64,000 nt of DNA from Rhodoferax sp. BLA1 (GCF_013416775.1 NZ_SZVI01000012.1:372001-436000), one strand, 5' to 3'; positions 52,713-61,743 are shown, numbered from the stretch's first letter. The notes: generated by a model not told the origin, from the sequence alone. Translations and numbers: made by a program.

Positions 52713-53114
52713 TTGTTGAACGTATTTCCGCCAGTCACCGAAGCCACTTTGGCCGCCTTTAGCCACGCCTGGAACCAGCATGATGTGGAGGCACTGATGT
52801 CTTTCATGACAGAGGACTGCGTGTTTGAAACCGCAGCAGGGCCAGAGGCTTTTGGCAGCCGCCATGTCGGCAGCGAAGCGGTGCGCCGTGCCTTTGCCGC
52901 CGCCTGGCAGGCCGTGCCCGATGCGCAGTGGCTGAACGGCCAACACTTTGTGCAGGGTGACTTTGGTGTTTCGCAATGGACCTTTGTCGGCACGGGGCTT
53001 GACGGCAGCCGTATCGAAACCGACGGTGTCGACGTTTTTGCATTCAAGGACGGCAAGATCCAGAGCAAGAAGGCCTTTCGCAAGGCACGCCCTAGTAGTC
53101 CCGCAAAGGCCTGA
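52713..53114 (+). CDS. NTF2/SnoaL-like small protein
   Basis: A protein of 133 residues with one cone-shaped NTF2-like domain: TEATLAAFSHAWNQHDVEAL, EDCVFETAAGP, DGVDVFAFKDGKI. I chose TTG 52713 because GGAG lies six bases before it and the domain begins right after it; a longer frame from TTG 52587 adds 42 residues unlike the family. The stop is three bases from the FAD oxidase ATG, so they form an operon. NTF2-like proteins beside oxidases may be isomerases or binding helpers; the role here is unknown. Confidence 0.78.
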   Translation: MLNVFPPVTEATLAAFSHAWNQHDVEALMSFMTEDCVFETAAGPEAFGSRHVGSEAVRRAFAAAWQAVPDAQWLNGQHFVQGDFGVSQWTFVGTGLDGSRIETDGVDVFAFKDGKIQSKKAFRKARPSSPAKA

Positions 53115-53117
53115 GCC

Positions 53118-54530
53118 ATGACCACAAGCGCCAGCCAAGCCTACAACCCGCACTACGACCCACTGGTTGCCAAAGACCCCGGCACCGGCAGCCACTATGC
53201 GCCCACCTATTGGGTGGCCAGCGCGGGGGCGCCGCCGGACGATGATGGCCCCCTGGTGGGCGACACCGTGGCCGATGTGGTGGTCATCGGCGCCGGTTCC
53301 ACCGGCATGTCAACCGCGCTGTATCTGGCACAGGAGCACGGTATCCAGGCGGTGGTGTTGGAGGCCAATCTGTCTGCCTGGGGCTGCTCTAGCCGCAGCG
53401 GCGGCCAGGGGCAAAACGCCAGTGGGCGGCTCACTCGCTCGCAGTGGATCGAGCGCTGGGGCCTGGATGTAGCCAAGAAAATGGACACCGAAATCCGCAC
53501 CGGGTTCGAGAACTTTAAGGCGCTGACCAGCGGTATTGACTGTGATGCGATTGACGGCGGGCACCTGTACCTGGCCCATCGCGCCAAAAAGCTGGACTAC
53601 CTGCGAAACGAAACCCGTGTGCGGCGCGAGATATTTGGTTATGACACCCAGCTGCTCAGTGCCGACGAAGTGCGCCGCAACTATTGTGATGAACGCGAAC
53701 AGCTGGGCGCGATGAAAGAACCAGAAGGGGTGGGCATTCACCCGCTCAAGTTCACCTTCGGCCTGATCCGCAAGGCACGCGCCCTGGGTGTCAAGCTGCA
53801 TCCGGCCAGCCCGGTGCAAGGCTGGGAGACCGGCGCCGATGGCATCCATACCTTGCGCACGCCTACTGGCAGCGTGCGTGCCAAGCGCGTGGCGGTTTGT
53901 ACCGGCGGCTACACCGGCCAGGCCTTGAGCCCGCACACCCGCGACAAGATCCTGCCCATCCTGTCCAACTCGATGGTGACCCGGCCACTCACCAGTGCCG
54001 AGCTGGCAGCCACGAATTTTTGCTCGCACACGTTTCTGACCGACACCCGCACCCTTCGGTTTTATTACCGACTGCTGAAAGACAATCGCCTGCAGATCGG
54101 CAGCCGCAGCGCCATCAGTGGTGCCGACGCGCAAGATCCGGTCCACCTCAAGCTGCTGACCGACGCCATTGCGCGCAAGTTTCCGCCGCTTGCGGGCATA
54201 CAGATTGACTACTCGTGGTGGGGTTGGGTCGATGTCAGCCATGACCTGATGCCCCGCATTGCCCGCCCAGACCCACAGCAAACGGTGTGGTATGCCGTGG
54301 GTTATGGTGGCAACGGCGTGTCTTTTTCCACCTGGGCTGGCAAGCGCCTGGCCGAGCGTGTGGCGGGCAAAGACGCGGGGCAGGCGGTGTTTTCACTGCC
54401 CATCTACAACTCGCCGCTGGAGTACCCCAATCTGTTCAACGCGGTGCGTTCACAGGCTTTTGCCCCGTTTCGTCGCTTTGGCCAGTACTTCTTGTACAAG
54501 TGGTATTGGCTGCGGGACGAGAAGCTGTAG
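53118..54530 (+). CDS. FAD-dependent oxidoreductase, PuuB-like (DAO family)
   Basis: A 470-residue flavoprotein. The FAD-binding motif is VVVIGAGSTGMSTALYLA (54-71, G58/G60/G63), followed by SGGQGQNASGR typical of gamma-glutamylputrescine oxidase PuuB and related amine oxidases. The C-terminus has YAVGYGGNGVSFSTWAGK. The reaction is oxidative deamination of an amine or amino acid. With ureohydrolases nearby, a polyamine or guanidino-derived amine is likely. It is co-transcribed with the NTF2-like gene. Confidence 0.88.
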   Translation: MTTSASQAYNPHYDPLVAKDPGTGSHYAPTYWVASAGAPPDDDGPLVGDTVADVVVIGAGSTGMSTALYLAQEHGIQAVVLEANLSAWGCSSRSGGQGQNASGRLTRSQWIERWGLDVAKKMDTEIRTGFENFKALTSGIDCDAIDGGHLYLAHRAKKLDYLRNETRVRREIFGYDTQLLSADEVRRNYCDEREQLGAMKEPEGVGIHPLKFTFGLIRKARALGVKLHPASPVQGWETGADGIHTLRTPTGSVRAKRVAVCTGGYTGQALSPHTRDKILPILSNSMVTRPLTSAELAATNFCSHTFLTDTRTLRFYYRLLKDNRLQIGSRSAISGADAQDPVHLKLLTDAIARKFPPLAGIQIDYSWWGWVDVSHDLMPRIARPDPQQTVWYAVGYGGNGVSFSTWAGKRLAERVAGKDAGQAVFSLPIYNSPLEYPNLFNAVRSQAFAPFRRFGQYFLYKWYWLRDEKL

Positions 54531-54605
54531 ATCAGGCTGATTCACCACCACGCTTGAGGCGTCGATGCCATGGCCCGGCGTGGTGAACGGCGCTGAGGTT
54601 AAGGT

Positions 54606-54640
54606 CCAAATATGGCCTTAGCCCTTATTCTGATTGGGTA
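54606..54640 (-). repeat. Dispersed AT-rich repeat, intergenic copy
   Basis: On the minus strand the core reads ATAAGGGCTAAGGCCATATT, close to the consensus. It lies between the convergent ends of the FAD oxidase and EamA genes, where it may act as a weak terminator. Confidence 0.5.
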
Positions 54641-54677
54641 ATGTGCTCTTGTTTTTGGTGCTTTTGGCGTTGGCTGC

Positions 54678-55595
54678 TCAAGCTTTGGCGAGAAGTGACA
54701 CAAAGCGTCCACCCATCTGGTTCACCACCAGCCCCAGAAATACCGCCGCTGTGCCCAGCAATTGCAGCTGACTGAGTTGTTCACCAAAAGCCAAGTAAGC
54801 GGCCAGCAGGCCGACCACCGGCACCAGCAGCGAGAACGGTGCCACCCGGCCTGCTGGAAAACGTTTGAGCAAGCCGGTCCACAGCGTGTACGCGAGCAAG
54901 GTGGCCAGCAGCGCCAGAAAGGCCACCGCCAGACACTGGCGCAGCGTGAGGTGCAACAGGGTCTGCAGCGTGGGCTGGACACCATCCAGGGCAAAGGCCA
55001 GGCCCAGAAACGGGAGGATGGGCACCAGACTGCTCCAGACGATGAAGGCGAACGGGTCATAGGCGGGTGATACTCGGCCCATGAAGCGCACCACCAGATT
55101 GGAGGTGGCCCACATCAGCGCTGCGCCCAGCGTGAAAAAGAAGCCAATCAGCGTCATCTGCCCAGGCTGGCTGCCGTGCACGGTGGCTAACAGTACCAGA
55201 CCCATGGCCGCCAGCAAAAGGCCCAGCCACTGGTAAGCGCGGGCGCGTTCACCCAGACAGGGCACGGCAAGCAGCAGGGTAAAAAAAGCCTGTGCCTGCA
55301 TCACCACCGAGGCCATGCCCGCCGTCATGCCCAATGAGATGCCGGTGAACAGCAGACCAAACTGGCCCACGCCTTGTACCAGTCCGTACAGCACAACAAA
55401 GCGCCAGGGCACCTTGGGACGGCGCACCCACACCAAAAAAGGCAAGGACGCAGCGGCAAAGCGCAGTGCGCCCAGCAGCATCGGGCCCAGACCGGGCAGC
55501 CCGACCTTCATGACCACAAAGTTGAGACCCCAGATCACCACCACGGCCAAGGCCGTCAGGTAGTCCAGTCGTGAGAAGGCGTGGTTATCGGACAT
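54678..55595 (-). CDS. EamA/DMT-family transporter
   Basis: A 305-residue protein with about ten membrane helices in two EamA repeats, from ATG 55595 (MSDNHAFSRLDYLTALAVVV). It is a paralogue of the transporter at 18552-19451, sharing WGLNFVVMK and GVGQFGLLF. It is divergent from the MocR regulator, whose binding region probably lies between them, so the two may form a regulator-exporter pair. The substrate is unknown. Confidence 0.92.
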   Translation of the reverse strand: MSDNHAFSRLDYLTALAVVVIWGLNFVVMKVGLPGLGPMLLGALRFAAASLPFLVWVRRPKVPWRFVVLYGLVQGVGQFGLLFTGISLGMTAGMASVVMQAQAFFTLLLAVPCLGERARAYQWLGLLLAAMGLVLLATVHGSQPGQMTLIGFFFTLGAALMWATSNLVVRFMGRVSPAYDPFAFIVWSSLVPILPFLGLAFALDGVQPTLQTLLHLTLRQCLAVAFLALLATLLAYTLWTGLLKRFPAGRVAPFSLLVPVVGLLAAYLAFGEQLSQLQLLGTAAVFLGLVVNQMGGRFVSLLAKA

Positions 55596-55863
55596 CAGGC
55601 AGTGGGACAGTACAGGACCTGAAGGTGTAAGAAGGCATGTGTGGGTCTCGAAGTGGCGCCATCGTGGGCATCTGACGAGCTTATTGAAACCACCCGGCCC
55701 GACCAAGAGCCAGATGTTGCCTACCTGCCATGCCAGCGGGCAGTTCGTACCGCACCCGTGCACCGCAATGAGAGCGCACGTGGCACCTTGATCGTGCTTG
55801 TGGTGCGATAGTTGCTTGGTTCTCGACGTCATGACACGCACTCACCGCACCCCAAAAGAACCC

Positions 55864-57405
55864 ATGTCTGCTGAACCGCCCGACACCAGCACACCACAAT
55901 GGGAACAGTTGTTCCGTCTGCCTGACCGGGCTGGCGGTATGTCGCTGCAGGCCAGTTTGCGCGGCTGCATCGTGCAGGCCATTCTGACCGGGCGGCTCAC
56001 GCCGGGCACGGCCTTGCCCTCGTCGCGCGTGCTCTCGCAGTTGTTGGCGCTGAGTCGCAACACCGTGACGGCGGCCTACCAGCAGTTGATGGATGACGGT
56101 TATCTGGAGTCGCGCCTGCGCAGCGGCGTCTTCGTGGCCTTGAACGCACGGCCACTGATGGTTGACTTGGCTGCGGCCAGCAATGACCCGTTTCGCGGAC
56201 CTCAGGAACGCGTCGAACTGGCGCCCGACTGGAGCGCGCGCGTGGTACGTTCGCGGGGACACGAGCGCAGTCTGAGCAAACCTGCGCGCTGGCAGGACTA
56301 CCCCTATCCGTTTGTCTATGGGGCCAGTGATGACAAGAGCTTTCCCATAGAGGGCTTTCGCGAGTGCTGTGCGCTCACCACCAGTCGTGCCCAGTTGCCA
56401 GAGTGGACGCATGACCTGGAGTCTGCCGACGTGGCGCATCTGGTTGCACAAATCCGCCAGCGTTTGCTGCCTGCGCGGGGTGTGTTCGCTTTGCCAGAAG
56501 AAATCCTCATCACCAGCGGTTCACAACATGCCTACAGCTTGCTGGCCGAAGCCCTGTTTGACACACAGACCCGTGTTGGCCTGGAGGAGCCCGGTCACCC
56601 GCATGCGCGCAACAGCATGGCGACACGCGCCCCACGCTTTTTGGGCATTGAGGTGGATGAGCAAGGCCTGGTCGTCGAAGGGCTACCAGAGCTTGACTAT
56701 GTGTTTGTCACGCCATCACACCAAAGCCCCAGCACCCATGTGATGAGTCTGGAACGTCGTCAATGGCTGTTGCGCAAGGCCGAGTTGCAGAACTTTGTCA
56801 TCATCGAAGATGACTACGAGGCCGAGAATCTGTATGAAGGCACACCCATGCCAGCGCTCAAAAGCCTGGACCAGACGGGGCGCGTGGTGTATGTCGGCTC
56901 CATCTCCAAAAGCCTGTCGTCTGCACTGCGTCTGGGGTTCATCGTGGCGTCCAAAGAGTTGATTGGAGCCCTGCGCCAAACCCGTCACGCCATGTTGCGC
57001 CACCCCAGCGCTTTTCTGCAGCACACCTATGCCATGTACCTGTCGCTCGGTCACCATGAAACCCACGCCCGGCGGGTGAATGCCGAGATGCTGCAACGCC
57101 TGGTTCGTGTGGGTGAGGCCTTGCAGCAGCACCTGCCAGCGTTTCGGTTTCAGCTGCCGCATGGTGGCGCCTCACTCTGGGTGGAGGCGCCATCACATAT
57201 CGACTCGACGGCGTTGGCCCAGGTGGCCCAACAGTTTGGTGTGCTGATTGAGCCGGGTGAGGTGTTTTTTATGCAGCCGCCCAAACCCTGCGCGTTTTTC
57301 AGGTTACGCATCTCGTCGATTGGCCTGGGCCAGATTGATGCAGGCATTGCCGCTCTGGCCCGCGCTGTCAAAACGCTGGAGACGCGCCAGCCTTCTTGCG
57401 GCTGA
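55864..57405 (+). CDS. MocR/PdxR-type GntR regulator with aminotransferase-like domain
   Basis: A 513-residue transcription regulator. The N-terminal GntR winged helix (LTPGTALPSSRVLSQLLALS, then NTVTAAYQQL) is followed by a fold-type I aminotransferase domain with VIIEDDYEAEN and the PLP lysine in GSISKSLSSALRLGF. MocR proteins sense amines or amino acids through PLP. It is divergent from an EamA transporter and convergent with an agmatinase-like gene, overlapping that gene's 3' end by 38 bases. ATG 55831 is an alternative start. A regulator of amine metabolism here is likely. Confidence 0.92.
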   Translation: MSAEPPDTSTPQWEQLFRLPDRAGGMSLQASLRGCIVQAILTGRLTPGTALPSSRVLSQLLALSRNTVTAAYQQLMDDGYLESRLRSGVFVALNARPLMVDLAAASNDPFRGPQERVELAPDWSARVVRSRGHERSLSKPARWQDYPYPFVYGASDDKSFPIEGFRECCALTTSRAQLPEWTHDLESADVAHLVAQIRQRLLPARGVFALPEEILITSGSQHAYSLLAEALFDTQTRVGLEEPGHPHARNSMATRAPRFLGIEVDEQGLVVEGLPELDYVFVTPSHQSPSTHVMSLERRQWLLRKAELQNFVIIEDDYEAENLYEGTPMPALKSLDQTGRVVYVGSISKSLSSALRLGFIVASKELIGALRQTRHAMLRHPSAFLQHTYAMYLSLGHHETHARRVNAEMLQRLVRVGEALQQHLPAFRFQLPHGGASLWVEAPSHIDSTALAQVAQQFGVLIEPGEVFFMQPPKPCAFFRLRISSIGLGQIDAGIAALARAVKTLETRQPSCG

Positions 57406-58357
57406 TGCTGTCGGCCAGCACACACAGAATTTCAAATGCCATGGTGGCTGCCACCAAAGCGGTGTTGCCACTGGGATCAAACGGGGGCGAGACTTCCACC
57501 ACGTCACCCCCAATCAGGTTCAGACCCTGCAGGCCGCGCACCAGGCGCTGTGCTTCCAGCGTGGTCAGGCCGCCAATTTCAGGGGTGCCGGTACCTGGGG
57601 CGTAGACCGGGTCGAGTGCGTCCACGTCAAAACTGACGTAGGTCTCGCCATCACCAACCACGCGACGGGCTTCGGCGATCACGGCCTCGATGCCCATTTG
57701 GTGGAATTCTTCGATGTCGATGACACGTATGCTTTGCTCCTGGCCCCAGGTGTCTTCGGCATCGTTGTAGAGGGCGCCACGTATGCCGATCTGAACCGTG
57801 CGTTTGGGGTCCAACACACCTTCTTCGATGGCGCGCCTGAACGGTGTGCCATGTGTGTATTTGAAACCACCGAAATAGCCGTCCCAAGTGTCCGTATGGG
57901 CGTCAAAGTGCACCATGCCGACCGGGCCGTTCTTGGCCAGCGTGCGCAAAATCGGCAGGCTCACCAGATGGTCGCCGCCAATCGACAGTGGCGCAATACC
58001 GGCGGCCTGCAGTTTGTTGAAAAAACCTTCAATGCGCGCCAGTGAATCCATCAGGTCCACCGGGTTGACAGGTGTGTCGCCCAAGTCAGCGCAATTGCAA
58101 ATCGAGAAAGGTTTGATGCCGCTGGCGCGGTTGACATTGCGCACCATGGTTGAGATGTCGCGCACCTGACGCGGCCCGTGGCGTGCGCCGGGTCGGTTGG
58201 TGGTGCCGCCATCCCAGGGCACACCTACCAGGCCGATGTCCACCTCCTGGAACATGGCGTCGTCCATCGCGACCAGGGGCAGGCGCATGAGTGTGGCGAC
58301 GCCAGCAAAGCGTGGCATGACGGAGCCGGTGATGGGGTGAAATGGATTGGTTGACAT
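57368..58357 (-). CDS. Agmatinase-family ureohydrolase (first copy)
   Basis: A 329-residue binuclear metal hydrolase that should split a guanidino compound into an amine and urea. The metal ligands are all present: LSIGGDHLVS, HFDAHTDTWD and VSFDVDALDPVYAPGTGTPE. NRPGARHGPRQVR is also typical. ATG 58357 has AAGGA upstream. Agmatine, guanidinobutyrate and guanidinopropionate are candidate substrates; sequence does not decide. It shares operon direction with the second ureohydrolase but lies 147 bases downstream of it. Confidence 0.9.
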   Translation of the reverse strand: MSTNPFHPITGSVMPRFAGVATLMRLPLVAMDDAMFQEVDIGLVGVPWDGGTTNRPGARHGPRQVRDISTMVRNVNRASGIKPFSICNCADLGDTPVNPVDLMDSLARIEGFFNKLQAAGIAPLSIGGDHLVSLPILRTLAKNGPVGMVHFDAHTDTWDGYFGGFKYTHGTPFRRAIEEGVLDPKRTVQIGIRGALYNDAEDTWGQEQSIRVIDIEEFHQMGIEAVIAEARRVVGDGETYVSFDVDALDPVYAPGTGTPEIGGLTTLEAQRLVRGLQGLNLIGGDVVEVSPPFDPSGNTALVAATMAFEILCVLADSISRKKAGASPAF

Positions 58358-58504
58358 ATGTGATTCCTTGTGTGATTCGGTTTGTAACCTGTCATGAGCA
58401 GGTGGTATGAGGCCAGACTTTGCCAAGTGATGGTGCCAGTGGGTGCCAGCGCCTTCCTAATGCAGTGCAGTGCATGCTTTTGGGTGCACTTGGCTTGTGC
58501 GGCC

Positions 58505-59554
58505 CTAGGGTTTGAGCCGCGGGCTGGACACCATCAGGCTCAGAATTTCAAACAGCATTTGCGCACCGGCCTGGGCCGTGTTGGTGCTGCTGTCGTACTG
58601 GGGCGCTACCTCGACCACGTCGCCCCCACAGATCGCCAAACCTTTGAGTCCATGCAATATTTCCAGCGCTTCGCGGGTGGTCATGCCGCCGATTTCCGGT
58701 GTGCCGGTGCCCGGAGCAAAGGCCGGGTCCAGCCCATCAATGTCAAAGGTGATATAGACCGGTCCGTCCCCGACAACTTCGCGTGCCATGCGCACAATTT
58801 CGGCTGTGCCCAGGCGCGAGATGTCTTCGGCGTGCACCACAGTCATGCCTGAGTCTTTGGAGAATTCCCACAGGTATTCGGACGAGCCGCGGATGCCAAT
58901 CTGAATGCAGCGCGTGGGGTCAAGCACCCCATCCAGCACCGCCAAACGGAACGGGCCACCATGGTGAAAGCGGGTTTGGTCAAACTCACCGCCAGTGTCG
59001 CAATGGGCGTCGAAATGGATCAGGCCCACGGGCTGTTGACGACCGATGGCCTTGAGGATGGGGTAGGTGATCGAGTGGTCACCACCCACCGAGAGGGGTA
59101 TCACACCCTGGTCTACAACCTGCTGGTACCAGGCCTCGATGTCCTCAATACTCATGGGCAGGCTATAGCGGCTGCGAAACGGCACATCGCCCACATCGGC
59201 CACACGCAGGCTGTGCACCGGTGCGCAGTCAAGCACATGGTTGTAGGGGCCAATGCGCTCAATCGTTCGCAGGGCACGCGGGCCAAAGCGTGCACCGGGC
59301 CGATTGCTGGCGCCCAGGTCCATCGGCACACCCATCAGTGCTACCTGCAGATCACCAAAGTCGGGTTTGGTGCCATCCACGGCGCGTAGCGGTGCGGCCA
59401 ATAGCGAAGGCACACCGGCATACGGTGCCGCACGGGTGCCGCCCTCCGAAAAAATGCTGGCGGCCACCTGGGCAAAACGCGGGTCGTGCATGTCTGCCGC
59501 CGTGCCGCTGTACTTGGCGCGCAGTGCGTCCAACTGTGCTTTGTTCAAGGCCAT
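58505..59554 (-). CDS. Agmatinase-family ureohydrolase (second copy)
   Basis: A 349-residue paralogue with a 40-residue N-terminal extension compared with the first copy. Metal ligands are complete: LSVGGDHSITYPI, HFDAHCDTGGEFD and ITFDIDGLDPAFAPGTGTPE. It differs in the substrate loops (NHVLDCAPVHSLR), so a different guanidino substrate is likely. A sigma-54 promoter lies about 45-55 bases upstream on the same strand, so the gene should respond to nitrogen limitation or a specific activator. Confidence 0.9.
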   Translation of the reverse strand: MALNKAQLDALRAKYSGTAADMHDPRFAQVAASIFSEGGTRAAPYAGVPSLLAAPLRAVDGTKPDFGDLQVALMGVPMDLGASNRPGARFGPRALRTIERIGPYNHVLDCAPVHSLRVADVGDVPFRSRYSLPMSIEDIEAWYQQVVDQGVIPLSVGGDHSITYPILKAIGRQQPVGLIHFDAHCDTGGEFDQTRFHHGGPFRLAVLDGVLDPTRCIQIGIRGSSEYLWEFSKDSGMTVVHAEDISRLGTAEIVRMAREVVGDGPVYITFDIDGLDPAFAPGTGTPEIGGMTTREALEILHGLKGLAICGGDVVEVAPQYDSSTNTAQAGAQMLFEILSLMVSSPRLKP

Positions 59555-59596
59555 AGAAATCTCGCTTTGTTGGTTGTTTGGAGTAGGGCACCAGAC

Positions 59597-59611
59597 GCAA
59601 GGATTGTTCCA
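59597..59611 (-). promoter_or_regulatory. Sigma-54 promoter of second ureohydrolase gene
   Basis: The minus strand reads TGGAACAATCCTTGC: GG and GC ten bases apart, matching TGGMAYR-N4-TTGC. The transcript should begin near 59585, giving a leader of about 30 bases before ATG 59554. Confidence 0.65.
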
Positions 59612-59626
59612 GCGCAAGGCAATTCA

Positions 59627-59641
59627 ACCCAATGGCTGGGT
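59627..59641. promoter_or_regulatory. Inverted repeat between the divergent sigma-54 promoters
   Basis: ACCCA, five bases, TGGGT lies midway between the two promoters and could be a shared enhancer-binding protein site. It does not match the NtrC consensus well. Confidence 0.3.
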
Positions 59642-59652
59642 CTTGAAGTGGC

Positions 59653-59668
59653 TTGGCACGCAGTTTGC
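59653..59668 (+). promoter_or_regulatory. Sigma-54 promoter of the 59706 operon
   Basis: TTGGCACGCAGTTTGC matches the -24/-12 consensus TGGCACG-N4-TTGC at every position, with GG and GC ten bases apart. The transcript should begin near 59680, 26 bases before ATG 59706. Confidence 0.75.
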
Positions 59669-59705
59669 GTTGATGTAGGTCAATGATTTCAAAGAAACCT
59701 ACTTC

Positions 59706-60563
59706 ATGAAACTGGATTTGTTCAAGTCACTTTGGGGCTGGCAGGGTGACTGGAGTCACTGCGCCGAACAAGTTCGCCAGATGGGCGCAACGGGTGTAGA
59801 GGCGCGCATGCCGCTTAACGGCACAGAGGCACGCACCATGGCCCATAACCTCAAGCAGCAGGGGCTGCAATACATCGCCGTGGTGTTTACCGGGGGTGAC
59901 GTGGTGCCCGATCAGGGGTGGAAGGCGCAGCAACATCTGGACCGCTTGCAATTGGCCCTGGATACGGCTGGGATCCTGCAGCCCAGGTTTTTGAATGTGC
60001 TGGCGGGCAACGACCGCTGGCCTTTGGCGCAGCAAGTAGATTTTTTTGGCCGGGCGCAGGTTTTGGCTGATGTCGCTGGTGTGGTTTGTAGCTTCGAGAC
60101 ACATCGGGGCAGCTCGCTCTACAGCCCGTGGGTCACGCTGGCCTTGATTGAGCAGCTGCCGCAACTGCGTTTTACCGCTGACATCAGCCACTGGGTGGTG
60201 GTTTGCGAGCGTTTGCTCAACGATGCTCAGGACGATTTGCAGCCCTTTATTGATCGGGTGCATCACACCCAGGCGCGTGTTGGCTACGACCAGGGGCCGC
60301 AGGTGCCCCATGTGCAAGCGCCTGAGTACGCCAAGGAGCTGGCCTTTCATCAACAGGTCTGGCAGGCGATCTGGGTGTCCCACCGCGCTCGCGGTTACCA
60401 CGGCAGCACCTTAACGCCCGAATTCGGCCCGGATGGGTATACCCATTTGCTGCCGTTTACCAGGATGCCAGTTGCCGACCTGTGGGACTTGAACCTGGGC
60501 ATGGCCCAGACCCAGCGCAGGCATTTTGATGCTTGGATCGACACACTTCAGGAGTCTGCATGA
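59706..60563 (+). CDS. Xylose isomerase-like TIM-barrel protein
   Basis: A 285-residue protein of the sugar phosphate isomerase/epimerase superfamily (AP endonuclease 2 fold). Support comes from ATGVEARMP, YIAVVFTGGD, VVCSFETHRGSSLYSPW and LRFTADISHWVVV, whose Glu, His and Asp positions form the usual metal site. The ending TLTPEFGPDGYTH has the last Glu ligand. It is first in an operon behind a strong sigma-54 promoter and overlaps the oxygenase gene (ATGA). The substrate is unknown; a hydroxylated intermediate made by the oxygenase is possible. Confidence 0.82.
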   Translation: MKLDLFKSLWGWQGDWSHCAEQVRQMGATGVEARMPLNGTEARTMAHNLKQQGLQYIAVVFTGGDVVPDQGWKAQQHLDRLQLALDTAGILQPRFLNVLAGNDRWPLAQQVDFFGRAQVLADVAGVVCSFETHRGSSLYSPWVTLALIEQLPQLRFTADISHWVVVCERLLNDAQDDLQPFIDRVHHTQARVGYDQGPQVPHVQAPEYAKELAFHQQVWQAIWVSHRARGYHGSTLTPEFGPDGYTHLLPFTRMPVADLWDLNLGMAQTQRRHFDAWIDTLQESA

Positions 60564-61651
60564 GTACAGCTGTTTCCCCCGTGCGTGGAGATTTTTCGAG
60601 CCTGCCCTTGGTCAATGTGCGGGGATTGTTCAGCGCTGATGTGGACGAACGCCAGGCAGTGGCCCGTGCCATTGGAGAGGCGGCACGCACCGTTGGCTTT
60701 TTCTACATCACGGGGCACGGTATAGCGGCCCAGGAGATTGCAGCGTTGCGGACCGCCGCCGCCGATTTTTATGCCAGAGACCTGGACTGGAAGATGCGTT
60801 ATTACATCGGTCTTGGTCGTGGCCACAAAGGTTTTGTCCCGGAGGGGGAAGAGGTCTACAGCGCGGGCAAGCCGGACCACAAAGAGGCTTACGACATTGG
60901 CTTTGAGGCGGCAGATGACCACCCCATGGTGTTGGCAGGGCTGCCACTGATTGGCGGCAACAAATGGCCCGAGCTGCCTGGTTTCAAGACGGCGGTGCAA
61001 ACCTATTACGCCGCAGTGTTTGATCTGGGTCTGCATCTGTTGCGCGCTTTTGCCTTGGCACTGGGGCAAGAAGAAAACGCTTTTGATGCCTATGTGACCT
61101 GCCCGCCCAGCAAGCTGCGCCTGATTCACTACCCGGTGGACAGCAGCGCCGAAGACACGCCCGGTATCGGTGCACATACCGACTACGAATGTTTTACCTT
61201 GCTTCTGGCTGATCAACCCGGACTGGAGGTGCTCAACAACCGTGGCCAGTGGATTGATGCGCCCCCTTTGACGATCGATGGTGAAGAAGCTTATGTGATC
61301 AACGTGGGTGACATGTTGGAGGTGATGACCGCTGGCGCCTTTGTTGCCACCTCACATCGGGTACGCAAGGTCAAGCACGAGCGCTACTCCTTCCCGCTGT
61401 TTTTTGCCTGTGATTACGGCACGCGGATACGCCCGCTGCCGCAGTTTGCACGTGCCGACGCCTCACCCTTGTATGAGGAGCTGAGCATTGGCGAGCACAT
61501 GTGGAGCATGGCGATGCAGACCTACCGTTATCTGGGTGAGAAGCGCCGCTTGGGTGAGCTGCAATTGCCTGACGGCGCACGCCAGCCGTCCAGCTTTGGC
61601 AACTTTCTCAAGGAGGGCGCCAACACCGATCACCCGACCCAGACTGTTTGA
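60560..61651 (+). CDS. 2-Oxoglutarate/Fe(II)-dependent oxygenase, IPNS-like
   Basis: A 363-residue oxygenase of the isopenicillin N synthase family. The iron triad is H206 and D208 (GAHTDYECF) and H266 (VATSHRV), and R275-x-S277 (ERYSFPL) binds 2-oxoglutarate. The N-terminal DIOX_N domain begins LPLVNVRGLF. Some relatives (ethylene-forming enzyme, plant homoarginine hydroxylase) hydroxylate guanidino amino acids. Next to ureohydrolases this suggests hydroxylation of a guanidino compound, but that is inference. ATG 60560 follows CAGGAG. Confidence 0.88.
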   Translation: MSTAVSPVRGDFSSLPLVNVRGLFSADVDERQAVARAIGEAARTVGFFYITGHGIAAQEIAALRTAAADFYARDLDWKMRYYIGLGRGHKGFVPEGEEVYSAGKPDHKEAYDIGFEAADDHPMVLAGLPLIGGNKWPELPGFKTAVQTYYAAVFDLGLHLLRAFALALGQEENAFDAYVTCPPSKLRLIHYPVDSSAEDTPGIGAHTDYECFTLLLADQPGLEVLNNRGQWIDAPPLTIDGEEAYVINVGDMLEVMTAGAFVATSHRVRKVKHERYSFPLFFACDYGTRIRPLPQFARADASPLYEELSIGEHMWSMAMQTYRYLGEKRRLGELQLPDGARQPSSFGNFLKEGANTDHPTQTV

Positions 61652-61743
61652 TGGACTCCGAACCCCGTATCGATGCGAGGCCAGACCGACCAACCCGATT
61701 TCTTCAACGCGCTTCTCTTTCTCAACCCTTAGGAGTTTTCACC

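Noticed and set aside
58358..59705. A guanidine riboswitch upstream of the ureohydrolase genes.
   Set aside because: I looked for the conserved guanidine-I/II/III motifs in the leaders and saw none. The leader after the sigma-54 promoter is too short for one.
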